This document shows positions 9,662 to 17,022 of a stretch of DNA of 18,610 nucleotides, in pieces. Every line of letters begins with the position of its first letter. Within the stretch, counting starts at the first letter, position 1. The notes beneath the pieces were generated by a model. That model saw nothing but the letters and a program-made list of their open reading frames with translations. It did no database searches and was not told the DNA's origin. The DNA comes from DASZZV01 sp035544835 (lineage in GTDB: Bacteria > Acidobacteriota > Thermoanaerobaculia > Gp7-AA8), in assembly GCA_035544835.1 (NCBI GenBank), contig DASZZV010000254.1:1-18610 (forward strand), given 5' to 3'. The translations under genes were made by a program, and so were the position numbers.

Positions 9662-9767
9662 ATTTCGGATTTCGAATTTCGGATTTCGAATTTAAAAAAA
9701 GCAAGGCAGACCCAGCGCGCTCTTAGCGTCTGCTTCTTTTAAATTCGAAATCCGAAATTCGAAATCC
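9662..9767. repeat. Hairpin element built from 7-bp repeats (ATTTCGR)
   Basis: The left arm holds four heptamers at 9662-9689, alternating ATTTCGG and ATTTCGA. The right arm at 9737-9767 is its reverse complement. Bases 9667-9697 and 9737-9767 pair perfectly over 31 bp, and an inner stem GCAGAC/GTCTGC (9706-9711, 9728-9733) follows. The loop has no gene. No flanking direct repeat is visible. It lies between bioY and the broken lipoprotein gene and could act as a terminator-like structure, but there is no T-run after the right arm. Confidence 0.8.
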
Positions 9768-9827
9768 ATCTCCATCTTTTTCACCTTGTTCACCACGAGC
9801 ATGCTACCTCGAAGGTAGGCTTCACCG

Positions 9828-10265
9828 ATGCGAAGACTAATCGTGTTGTTACTCATTGCGACTGGCTGCTCGAGCACCAGCATGACTCCAACGGCGGCAC
9901 CTCACGACGGCGCTGACGAAGCTCGTAATTCCGAGATTGCTTTCGCCTTCGCCGACAGAGACAAGGCCGCGTTCGGCCGATTCATCGCCTAGGATGCCGT
10001 ACTCATGTCGGGCGGCAACAAAACTGTGGGACGAACGGAAATCCTGAAGCGCTGGGACGGTTTTCTCAGCTCACCCGAGCCACCTTTCTCCTGGGAGCCG
10101 GTCACGGTGGTGTCGAATTCGCGCGGCGACCTGGCCCTCTCCACGGGACCGGTCCACGACAAGAGCGGGAAAGTCGTGGCCAACTACATTTCCACCTGGC
10201 AACGTCAAAAAGACGGGAGCTGGAAGGTAGCATTCGACGGCCCCGGCTGTTCGGCGAAAGAGTAG
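9828..10265 (+). pseudogene. SnoaL/DUF4440-like (NTF2 fold) lipoprotein gene interrupted by one in-frame TAG
   Basis: One frame runs from ATG 9828 to the stop at 10263-10265, broken only by TAG at 9990-9992 (codon 55). The first part, MRRLIVLLLIATGCSS, is a short lipoprotein signal with Cys14. The region around the stop reads AFADRDKAAFGRFIA, stop, DAVLMSGG. In this fold the position is normally occupied by a residue of a FIAxDAV-type motif, and GAG to TAG would be a single change. The rest (SWEPVTVV, LALSTGPV, YISTWQRQKDGSWKVAFD) is typical of the cone-shaped NTF2/SnoaL fold. A translation restart at ATG 10005 would yield an 86-residue fragment without signal or first helix. A sequencing error is the main alternative. 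Confidence 0.75.
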
Positions 10266-10292
10266 CTGCGAACGGTCAGATCGTGCGCTCTA

Positions 10293-10305
10293 TGTCATCC
10301 CGAGC
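10293..10305. repeat. Short copy of the TGTCATCCCGAGC repeat motif
   Basis: The same 13 bases start the big inverted repeat at 18436, and a one-base variant is at 18381-18393. Here only one half-element is present, in the gap between the broken lipoprotein gene and lon. Confidence 0.45.
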
Positions 10306-10337
10306 GAGAAACGACATCCTGAGCTGATCGGTTGCCC

Positions 10338-10461
10338 CTTGTGTGGCACAGGCACTCTTGCCTGTGTGTCGGCCGTCGAGGCCGACTTCCCTGTTGATTG
10401 CAGCAGGAACGCCGCAGCTCGACGCCGCGGCACACAGGCAAGAGTGCCTGTGCCACACAAG
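10338..10461. repeat. 125-bp multi-hairpin repeat, copy 2 (124 bp)
   Basis: The arms 10338-10368 and 10431-10461 are perfect 31-bp reverse complements and identical to those of copy 1 at 5559. All differences from copy 1 (about four substitutions and one deleted base) are in the centre. The flanks are CCC on both sides, too short to prove a target duplication. As with copy 1, it sits between converging genes (broken lipoprotein gene and lon). Confidence 0.88.
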
Positions 10462-10520
10462 CCCGCGCTCCACCAAGATCCTACGCGCACGCCGGATCTC
10501 CATATCGATAGTGGGCCGGT

Positions 10521-12995
10521 CTACGTCTGGATCGCTGGAACTTCGGCTGCAGGCTCCGGCTCGGCAAGCACCTGCGCGTCACGCCCCTGACGTTCCACTG
10601 TCTTCTGTTCGGCAGCGCTTGGATCGAGCAGCGCGAGACGCAGAACATCTTCGACATGCTCCACAAAGTGGAAGCGCATGTCGCGCTTGATCGGTTCGGG
10701 CACCTCGGCCAGATCTCGCTCGTTGAGCTTGGGAAGAATGACCGTATTGAGCTTGGCAGCGCGAGCGGCCAGAACCTTCTCTTTGACGCCCCCGATCGGC
10801 AGCACTTCGCCACGCAGAGTGACCTCGCCGGTCATGGCTACATTGCGTTTGATGGGCCGGCCCGTGATCACCGAGATGATTGCCGCGGTGATCGTGATTC
10901 CCGCCGAGGGCCCGTCTTTCGGAATGGCCCCGGCGGGAACGTGGATGTGGATGTCGTGGGTCTCAAAGAAGTCTGCGGCAATGCCCTGCTCCTGGGCGTG
11001 GGCGCGGGCATAGGTCAGGGCGGCCTGCGCGGACTCTTTCATCACCTCGCCCAGCTGTCCGGTCAGCTGCAGCTTGCCTTTCCCACGAACCGCAATGGCC
11101 TCGATGAAAAGGATGTCGCCACCGACAGCGGTCCAGGCGAGCCCGGTCGCCACACCGACCTGATCCCGCTCCAGCAGCTCTTCCGCGAAGTGGCGCATCG
11201 GTCCGAGATACCTCTCGACGTTTGCTTCGGTGATGCGATAGGACTGGGCCTGCTTTCCTTCGGCGACTTCGACGGCGATTTTTCTGCAGATCGTGCCGAT
11301 CTCGCGCTCGACATTGCGCAGACCTGCTTCCTTCGTGTAGCCGTTGATCACTTTCATGATCCCCAGGTCCGACCAGGTGACGTCGGTCTTGTCGATTCCG
11401 TTCTCTTCCATCTGCTTGGGGATCAGATGTCGCTTGGCAATCATCATCTTCTCCTCGTCGGTATATCCGGAGAGGCGGATGACTTCCATGCGATCGAGAA
11501 ATGCCGGCTGGATCGTGTCCAGAACATTCGCCGTCACGATGAACATGACGTTCGACAGGTCGTAGGCGACGCCGAGGTAGTGATCGCGGAATGAGTTGTT
11601 CTGTTCCGGATCGAGAACCTCCAACAGCGCTGACGATGGATCACCGCGATAGTCGGCGCCAATCTTATCGACTTCGTCGAGCATGAAGACCGGGTTCCCG
11701 GTCTGGGCCTGATTGATGCCCTGAACAATGCGCCCGGGAAGGGCACCGACATACGTGCGACGATGGCCGCGAACCTCGGCTTCATCGCGCACACCGCCCA
11801 GGGAAATGCGCACGAACTTGCGATCGAGGGCCCGGGCAATGGAACGTCCCAGAGATGTCTTGCCGACGCCGGGAGGGCCGACAAAGCAGAGGATGGGCCC
11901 CTTCATCTTCACCCCGCGCAGCTTGCGCACGGCCAGGTATTCGAGGATGCGCTCCTTGATCTTCTCGAGGTCGTAGTGATCTTCATCGAGAATTTCGCGA
12001 GCGCGAGCGAGGTCGTGATTGTCGGGCGACATCACGCCCCAGGGCAATCCGGTCATCCAATCGAGATACGTACGAATGATCGACGTCTCAGCCGAGTCAG
12101 GATGCGATCGCTCCAACCGCTTGATCTGTTTCTCGACTTCCTCTTTCGCCTCGGGAGGCATGAATTTCTCTTCTATCTTCTTGCGGAAGTTCTCGACTTC
12201 CTCTCCCAGCTCTTCGCCCTCGCCAAGCTCCGATTGAATGGCCTTGAGCTGCTGGCGAAGGAAGTACTCGCGCTGGCTCTTGTTCATCTCACCCTGCGCC
12301 GCCGTGGAGATCTCCTGCTGCATGGTCAGAACGTTGATCTCCCGCGTCAGCAACTCGTTGACTCTCTTGAGCCGCTCAATCGGATCGATGGTCTCGAGAA
12401 TCTGTTGTGCCTCCTCGAGCTTGAGATCGAGATTCGAGGCAGCGAGGTCGGTCAGTCGCGCCGGCTCGTCGAGGTTTGCGGCGATGACCATGACCTCGGG
12501 AGAGATGTTTTTCCCCAGCGAGACCGATTTGTCGAGGTTCTGCTTGACGGCGCGGACGAGCGCCTCCACTTCGAGCGGACGCTCCTTGGTGACCCCCTCT
12601 TCGATGCGGGTGATCTTGGCCTTGAAGAATGGCGCGGTCTGAATGAAGTAGTCGATGCGCGCGCGGGACAGACCCTGCACCAGGATGCGGATGCGGCCGT
12701 CGGGCAGCTTCAGCATGCGCATGATGATGGCTACGGTTCCGATACGGTACAGATCGTCTTCGCCCGGATCTTCATTCTGGAAATCTTTCTGCGCCGTCAG
12801 CATGATGACCCGGTTCTCAGCGAGAGCCTGGTCCACGGCGTTGATCGATTTCTCCCGCGATACGGACAGCGGCACGATGATGAAGGGGAAGATCACCAGG
12901 TCCTTCAGCGGAAGGACGGGCAGTACATCGGGAATCTTGATGGCTTCTTCTTTCGTCGTGTCGTTCGGATCGCTCATCTTTCCCTCGCTTCCCAT
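10521..12995 (-). CDS. lon: ATP-dependent protease Lon (LonA type)
   Basis: Cytoplasmic AAA+ serine protease that degrades misfolded and regulatory proteins. Order of domains: N-terminal substrate-binding domain (LPVLPLKDLVIFP), coiled coil, AAA+ module with Walker A GPPGVGKTS (Lys379) and Walker B FMLDEVDKIG, then the protease domain with the Ser-Lys dyad: Ser697 in KDGPSAGI and Lys740 in GGVKEK. The spacing of 43 residues equals that of E. coli Lon. ATG 12995 is chosen because AAGGAG lies 9 nt upstream; this gives 824 residues. ATG 12977 is a second option. The frame extends upstream to 13196, but that extension overlaps the end of nrdR and looks non-coding. The C-terminal tail after the protease domain is rich in Glu, Pro and Ala. 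Confidence 0.97.
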   Translation of the reverse strand: MGSEGKMSDPNDTTKEEAIKIPDVLPVLPLKDLVIFPFIIVPLSVSREKSINAVDQALAENRVIMLTAQKDFQNEDPGEDDLYRIGTVAIIMRMLKLPDGRIRILVQGLSRARIDYFIQTAPFFKAKITRIEEGVTKERPLEVEALVRAVKQNLDKSVSLGKNISPEVMVIAANLDEPARLTDLAASNLDLKLEEAQQILETIDPIERLKRVNELLTREINVLTMQQEISTAAQGEMNKSQREYFLRQQLKAIQSELGEGEELGEEVENFRKKIEEKFMPPEAKEEVEKQIKRLERSHPDSAETSIIRTYLDWMTGLPWGVMSPDNHDLARAREILDEDHYDLEKIKERILEYLAVRKLRGVKMKGPILCFVGPPGVGKTSLGRSIARALDRKFVRISLGGVRDEAEVRGHRRTYVGALPGRIVQGINQAQTGNPVFMLDEVDKIGADYRGDPSSALLEVLDPEQNNSFRDHYLGVAYDLSNVMFIVTANVLDTIQPAFLDRMEVIRLSGYTDEEKMMIAKRHLIPKQMEENGIDKTDVTWSDLGIMKVINGYTKEAGLRNVEREIGTICRKIAVEVAEGKQAQSYRITEANVERYLGPMRHFAEELLERDQVGVATGLAWTAVGGDILFIEAIAVRGKGKLQLTGQLGEVMKESAQAALTYARAHAQEQGIAADFFETHDIHIHVPAGAIPKDGPSAGITITAAIISVITGRPIKRNVAMTGEVTLRGEVLPIGGVKEKVLAARAAKLNTVILPKLNERDLAEVPEPIKRDMRFHFVEHVEDVLRLALLDPSAAEQKTVERQGRDAQVLAEPEPAAEVPAIQT

Positions 12996-13004
12996 GGAGT
13001 TCAG

Positions 13005-13010
13005 CTCCTT
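13005..13010 (-). promoter_or_regulatory. Shine-Dalgarno deciding the lon start
   Basis: On the minus strand this reads AAGGAG, 9 nt before ATG 12995. A small 6-bp hairpin (13016-13021 with 13028-13033) lies just upstream of it. Confidence 0.6.
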
Positions 13011-13140
13011 CAGCTGCCGAGGAGTCTCTCGGCGCCCTCCGCCGCGACTGCGGAACGTATCACATCGATATGGCACCGCGAGGACCTGCGAATGCGAAGT
13101 CATCCGGCTGCAATGGCTGTTCCCACGATTTGAAGTGCTG

Positions 13141-13602
13141 TTATTTGTTGGGCGGCTCTTTGAGCTGGTGTAGCTCGCGAACGAATTCCTCGGCATCTTC
13201 GAAGCGGCGGTACACCGAGGCGAAGCGAACGTAGGCCACCGAGTCCAGCTGCCGTAGTCCGGCCATGATCATGTTCCCCAACTCATGGCTGGCGATCTCA
13301 CGATCGGCGGCCTCGTGCATCGACTGCTCGATTTCATCGGCGAGTCGATCGAGTCTGGCCGCAGGAATGGGTCGCTTGCGACAGGCCACGAGCAGGCCCC
13401 GCATAAGCTTCTCGCGATCGTACGGCTCGCGACGCTCATCGCGCTTGATCACGTGAAAGGGTAGACGCTCGATCTTCTCGTAACTCGTGAAGCGACGCTC
13501 GCAGGCCACGCACTCACGGCGCCGGCGGATCACCTCACCCTCTTTCGATTCGCGCGAATCGACTACGCGATCTTCAGTGTTGCCGCAGAAAGGACATCGC
13601 AC
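13141..13602 (-). CDS. nrdR: Transcriptional repressor NrdR
   Basis: ATP/dATP-sensing repressor of ribonucleotide reductase operons. The N-terminal zinc ribbon has Cys3, Cys6, Cys31 and Cys34 (CPFC and CVAC), followed by the conserved basic stretch RRRREC and an ATP-cone domain beginning near FHVIKRDERREPYDREKL. Its 153 residues match the family. The start is GTG 13600-13602, which gives the usual MRCPFCG beginning. There is no good Shine-Dalgarno. It is followed 145 nt downstream by lon, and preceded by the flippase gene with a heptamer array in the gap. No NrdR-box pair was recognised in this window. Confidence 0.95.
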   Translation of the reverse strand: MRCPFCGNTEDRVVDSRESKEGEVIRRRRECVACERRFTSYEKIERLPFHVIKRDERREPYDREKLMRGLLVACRKRPIPAARLDRLADEIEQSMHEAADREIASHELGNMIMAGLRQLDSVAYVRFASVYRRFEDAEEFVRELHQLKEPPNK

Positions 13603-13636
13603 GAGGGTACGGTACCAAGTGACGCGCGGATTTCAC

Positions 13637-13662
13637 AAATTCGAAATTCGAAATTCGAATTT
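13637..13662. repeat. Heptamer array AAATTCG x3
   Basis: Three perfect copies at 13637-13657 plus AATTT. Read on the other strand and rotated, the unit is ATTTCGA, the same heptamer as in the hairpin element at 9662. Only one arm is present here. It lies in the 69-nt gap between the flippase stop and the nrdR start. Confidence 0.75.
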
Positions 13663-13671
13663 GCCGTATCC

Positions 13672-14691
13672 CTACTCCTCGACCCCTCCCTCAGCGGCGA
13701 TCTTCTTGAGCTCTTTCACCGAGAGCCCCTCGTGAAGAAACAGGAGCAGGCCGACGATGACGACCGGCACCGTCCCCACAAAATGGGCGATGAGGGCGGC
13801 AGCCACCGACGAATTGACATCGAAGTTGTAGAAGCTCGTCAGGATGATCTGAGTGGCTTTGTGAAACCCTCCGATGCCACCGGGCGTCGGAATCATCATT
13901 CCGACGATGGCCATGCCGGTGATGAAGTAGCCGGCCGTAACCGGTACGGGATGACCGAGAGCGAGCAGAACGAGCGAGATCTGCCCGCACAGGCCGAGCC
14001 AGATACATCCCGTCAGAAAGATGATCTCAACCAGCTGCCGGTGATGGTGCGCAATGTCGAGAGATCGCACGAAGGAATCGAAGAACGACATCCAGCCCCC
14101 ACGGAAGCGCGCCGGGATGACTCCTCCGATCCACGCATGCACGCCCCGCACTCGGGCGTGGAAGAAATAGACGACGACGACCAGTGTCACCATCGCAAAT
14201 AGGAGCGGAATGGCCACCAGGCCGGCCGTGCGAAGGAACGGCGTTCGCTCCGGCGGAAAGCGATGGCCGGAGATACTCGAGATCAGGAAGATCGAGAACA
14301 GCGTCAGGATGCCGATGAGATCGAGGACCTTCTCGATGAGAATCGTCCCGAAGGCGGTGGAGAAACGGATACCGACCTTGCGGCGAAGCAAAGCCGGGCG
14401 AACGACATTGGCCGCGCCGCTCGGAAGAATTGCCGACGACATGAAACCAATACCCGTCGCGAAAAACGTGGGGAAAAACGGCGGAGGCTCCTCGGGGTTG
14501 ATGATCGTGCGCCAGCGCTGCGTTCGAAGGACCAGAACCAGCACGTTGGTCAGCATCGCCAGGGCAAACCAGCGCAGATCCATCGATCGAATCTGCTTCA
14601 TGAAAATGGCCGGATCGCTTTTCCAGAGAAAGAGCCCGAACAGCAGTGCGGTGATAGCCAGTACGAGCAGGAGCCGGAGAGTCCGTTTCAA
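13672..14691 (-). CDS. YbhN/AglD-type flippase-like membrane protein (LPG synthase TM-domain family)
   Basis: Polytopic inner-membrane protein of the family whose transmembrane domain is shared with lysylphosphatidylglycerol synthase; members are thought to flip lipids or lipid-linked sugars. The 339 residues hold about seven or eight hydrophobic helices. The conserved core is visible: RTQRWRTII, then ILPSGAANVVRPALLRRKVG, then a helix AFGTILIEKVLDLIG, and later PTPGGIGGFHKA. There is no cytoplasmic aminoacyl-transferase domain, so it is not a full MprF. The start is TTG 14689-14691, chosen because it places the basic MKRTLR directly before TM1. It is transcribed towards nrdR and lon. Confidence 0.85.
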   Translation of the reverse strand: MKRTLRLLLVLAITALLFGLFLWKSDPAIFMKQIRSMDLRWFALAMLTNVLVLVLRTQRWRTIINPEEPPPFFPTFFATGIGFMSSAILPSGAANVVRPALLRRKVGIRFSTAFGTILIEKVLDLIGILTLFSIFLISSISGHRFPPERTPFLRTAGLVAIPLLFAMVTLVVVVYFFHARVRGVHAWIGGVIPARFRGGWMSFFDSFVRSLDIAHHHRQLVEIIFLTGCIWLGLCGQISLVLLALGHPVPVTAGYFITGMAIVGMMIPTPGGIGGFHKATQIILTSFYNFDVNSSVAAALIAHFVGTVPVVIVGLLLFLHEGLSVKELKKIAAEGGVEE

Positions 14692-14711
14692 GTGGCGCCG
14701 GTTGTATCACG

Positions 14712-14760
14712 AGATGGTAGATGGTAGATGGTAGAAGCTAGAAGCTAGAAGCTAGAAGCT
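14712..14760. repeat. Composite heptamer array: AGATGGT x3 then AGAAGCT x4
   Basis: Seven perfect 7-bp units without a break in phase. The motif changes at 14733 but keeps AGA at the start of each unit. It fills the divergent gap between the flippase gene and the deacetylase-like gene, ending 26 nt before the latter's ATG, where it probably touches both promoters. Confidence 0.85.
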
Positions 14761-14786
14761 AGAAACACCATCTGACATCCAACCCC

Positions 14787-15728
14787 ATGCTCATTTACAC
14801 CAACCCCGTCTTCCGCCGCCATCACACTGGCATCGGTCACCCTGAATCCATCGACCGCCTCGACTCGGCCCTCGAAGGCATCAACCGCGCCGGTCTTAGC
14901 TCCAGCCTTGTCGAAACGGCGACTGTGAGCGCGGAGACCGACCGGATCATCGCCAAGGTCCACTCCGCCGATTATGCCGCCCAGCTCGATGCCGCCGCGG
15001 CGTCGGGTCAGCGGCTCTTTCATTCCATGGACAACCCGATCTCTTCCGGCTCATACGCCGCGGCCCGGGCTGCGGTCGGTGTCGCCCTGGAAGCTGCCGA
15101 TGAGATCTGGATCAGAAAACGGACTGAACGCGCTTTCGTGATCGCCCGTCCGCCCGGTCATCACGCCGAGAGAGCCGCGGCCATGGGCTTCTGTTTCTTC
15201 AATACCATCGCCTGCGTTGCTGAATACCTGCGTGAACAGAAAGAAATCGAGCGCGTCATGATTTTCGACTGGGACGTTCATCATGGCAACGGAACGCAGC
15301 ATCTGTTCGAAGAGAGAGACGACGTCTATTACATCTCCACGCATCGCTATCCCTTCTATCCCGGTACTGGAGCGGAGGATGAAATCGGGATCGGCAGGGG
15401 CCAGGGATTCACGAGGAACATTCCGTTCAGTGGTGGGGTCGGGGACCGGGAATATCTCGCCGCAGTCGAGCAGGACGTCATTCCGATCATTGACGAGTAT
15501 CGACCGCAGGCGCTGCTCATCTCAGCAGGATTCGATTCTCATTACCGCGATCCGTTAGGCGGAATGCGCGTGACAGAGCACGCATTCGGGGAGATGACCC
15601 GACGGATGAATGAGGTTGCGGCGCGACATTGCCAGGGACGCGTGCTCACATTGCTCGAGGGGGGATACGACCCCGAGGGACTAGCCAACAGCGTGGCGGA
15701 GCATGTGACCGCGCTCGCGGAGAGTTAG
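14787..15728 (+). CDS. Histone deacetylase / AcuC superfamily zinc amidohydrolase
   Basis: Zinc-dependent deacylase of the arginase/deacetylase fold; bacterial members remove acyl groups from protein lysines, polyamines or acetoin-related targets. The catalytic set is complete: the His pair in RPPGHHA (125-126), zinc ligands Asp163 and His165 in DWDVHHGNGT, Asp250 in SAGFDSH, and the transition-state Tyr294 in LLEGGYD. It opens with YTNPVFRRHHTGIGHPE, typical of the class II-like bacterial group. The 313 residues match single-domain enzymes. No clear Shine-Dalgarno precedes ATG 14787. There is no acetoin operon around, so acuC is not assigned; the true substrate is unknown. Confidence 0.92.
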   Translation: MLIYTNPVFRRHHTGIGHPESIDRLDSALEGINRAGLSSSLVETATVSAETDRIIAKVHSADYAAQLDAAAASGQRLFHSMDNPISSGSYAAARAAVGVALEAADEIWIRKRTERAFVIARPPGHHAERAAAMGFCFFNTIACVAEYLREQKEIERVMIFDWDVHHGNGTQHLFEERDDVYYISTHRYPFYPGTGAEDEIGIGRGQGFTRNIPFSGGVGDREYLAAVEQDVIPIIDEYRPQALLISAGFDSHYRDPLGGMRVTEHAFGEMTRRMNEVAARHCQGRVLTLLEGGYDPEGLANSVAEHVTALAES

Positions 15729-15759
15729 ACCCCTGAGCCCGGAGGCAAAACCTGGTTCA

Positions 15760-15893
15760 GCATCACTTGAACACGGCGTAGGGACGCGCAGCTGCGCGTC
15801 CGGTACCTCGGGGTTCACCCGCACCAGCACTCCGCCCGCCCGAGTTGCGGGCGCGCACTGCGCGCCCCTACGGTCTTTCCGCATCACTTGAAC
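15760..15893. repeat. Palindrome-rich element bounded by a 13-bp direct repeat
   Basis: GCATCACTTGAAC occurs at 15760-15772 and 15881-15893 and the match continues imperfectly (17 of 19). Between them, 15777-15802 and 15848-15872 form an imperfect inverted repeat. Each arm is itself palindromic: 15782-15801 is a perfect 20-bp palindrome, and 15849-15867 is a 9-bp stem around one base. It lies in the gap between the converging deacetylase and glycosyltransferase genes, and the glycosyltransferase stop (15868-15870) falls inside its right arm. Confidence 0.75.
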
Positions 15894-17016
15894 GCGCCGT
15901 TTTTCTCGCCACGATCTCGCGGTAGATCTCCCCGAGTCTGTCGATCCGTTGTTCTTTCGAGAACCCCTGTTCCACCCTCTCTCGTCCTCGACGGCCCGAG
16001 TCGCGTCGCGCTTCCGGATCGCGGAGGGCTTCCAGCATCGCCGCGACCAGGGCCTCGTGGTTCTTTGGTGGGATCAGCCAGCCGACCGAGGGAATGACCA
16101 GTTCCCGGTTGCCGCCGCAGTCTGTGGCGATGACGGCCCGGTTCATGGCCATGGCCTCGCGGATCGTGCCGGTGATTCCGGTCCCCGCCCACGAAGCATC
16201 GACGACGATGTCGGCCGCGGCCAGAACGCGGGGCATGTCGCTGCGGTACTCGATCGCCGTCACCGCCTCCCCCACCCCTTTCGATACCGCACGCGCTTCC
16301 ACCTCGGCCTTCTGTTCGGCACTCTTGCAGGCCACGAGGGCGAGATGGGTCATTGGTTCCTGGCGGTGAACATCGGCGAAGGCGTCGACCAGCTCCCGCC
16401 AGCCCTTCCAGTCGCGAACGCCGACTTGTAATAGCAGCACGACATCGCCGGGAATGCCCTTCTCCTGGCGGAAGTCAGCGCCGGAAACAGCCGCCGGGTT
16501 GAATCGCTCTAGATCTACGCCGGCATAGACGACCGATACTTTTTCGGGTGGTACGTTGCCGCTGTGGATGATGACCTGACGGATGTCTTCACATACCGTG
16601 ATGATGGAATCGACCCGGCTCGTTCTATACTTCGCGCGGTTCCACAGGCGGAGGGGGAACGACACTCCGCGGTTGACCACGAATGCGGAGACGGGTGCGT
16701 TCCAGGTGGCAGCAAGCGCCAGGGTGTGAGACAAACCCTTGTGAACATGAATCACATCGGGTTGCCGTTCACGAACGAGTCGTCGCAGGCGCGAAATCGT
16801 AGCAAGGTCGATCTCGTTCCGAAACGGCAGCGATTCGAATCGCAGACCAGCCTCGGCGAGCCGGCCGGCCAGCGAGCCACCGGGCCGGCTGACGACCGTG
16901 ACGTCGTGGCCGCGCTCGCTCAAACCAGCAGCAGCCTGAAACATCTGATGCACGGAACCGGTGTTGAATTCGTTCTTCTCTAAAATCTGAAAGATTCTGA
17001 GTCTCTCTGACCGCAC
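15868..17016 (-). CDS. Glycosyltransferase family 4 (GT-B fold)
   Basis: Predicted cytoplasmic sugar transferase acting on a nucleotide-sugar donor, probably for envelope or exopolysaccharide synthesis; the substrate is unknown. The N-terminal Rossmann domain begins LRIFQILEKNEFNTGSVHQM and carries a glycine-rich acceptor region and DVIHVHKG. The C-terminal donor domain has VSVVYAGVDLERF, LLLQVGVRDWKGW and the EAMAMNRAVIATDCGGNRELV signature. The first acidic residue of the usual EX7E motif is Thr in GTGITGTIRE. GTG 17016 is chosen because it lies just before the first beta strand. The frame continues to 17130, but that part is antisense to the next gene's start. The last residues ERP and the TAG stop come from the repeat element at 15777-15872. 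Confidence 0.88.
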   Translation of the reverse strand: MRSERLRIFQILEKNEFNTGSVHQMFQAAAGLSERGHDVTVVSRPGGSLAGRLAEAGLRFESLPFRNEIDLATISRLRRLVRERQPDVIHVHKGLSHTLALAATWNAPVSAFVVNRGVSFPLRLWNRAKYRTSRVDSIITVCEDIRQVIIHSGNVPPEKVSVVYAGVDLERFNPAAVSGADFRQEKGIPGDVVLLLQVGVRDWKGWRELVDAFADVHRQEPMTHLALVACKSAEQKAEVEARAVSKGVGEAVTAIEYRSDMPRVLAAADIVVDASWAGTGITGTIREAMAMNRAVIATDCGGNRELVIPSVGWLIPPKNHEALVAAMLEALRDPEARRDSGRRGRERVEQGFSKEQRIDRLGEIYREIVARKTARSSDAERP

Positions 17017-17022
17017 GGACCG

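Noticed and set aside
10276..10690. Several short frames with peptides such as CGTGTLACV across the second 125-bp repeat
   Set aside because: They are translations of the inverted repeat itself and appear in both copies in several frames.
11763..13133. 456-codon open frame on the plus strand opposite lon
   Set aside because: lon is unambiguous with all catalytic motifs; the opposite frame is a shadow.
12996..13196. N-terminal extension of Lon to 13196
   Set aside because: It overlaps the end of nrdR, lacks similarity to Lon, and a strong Shine-Dalgarno supports ATG 12995.
14712..14760. CRISPR array
   Set aside because: Units are 7 bp in direct tandem with no spacers and no cas genes in the window.
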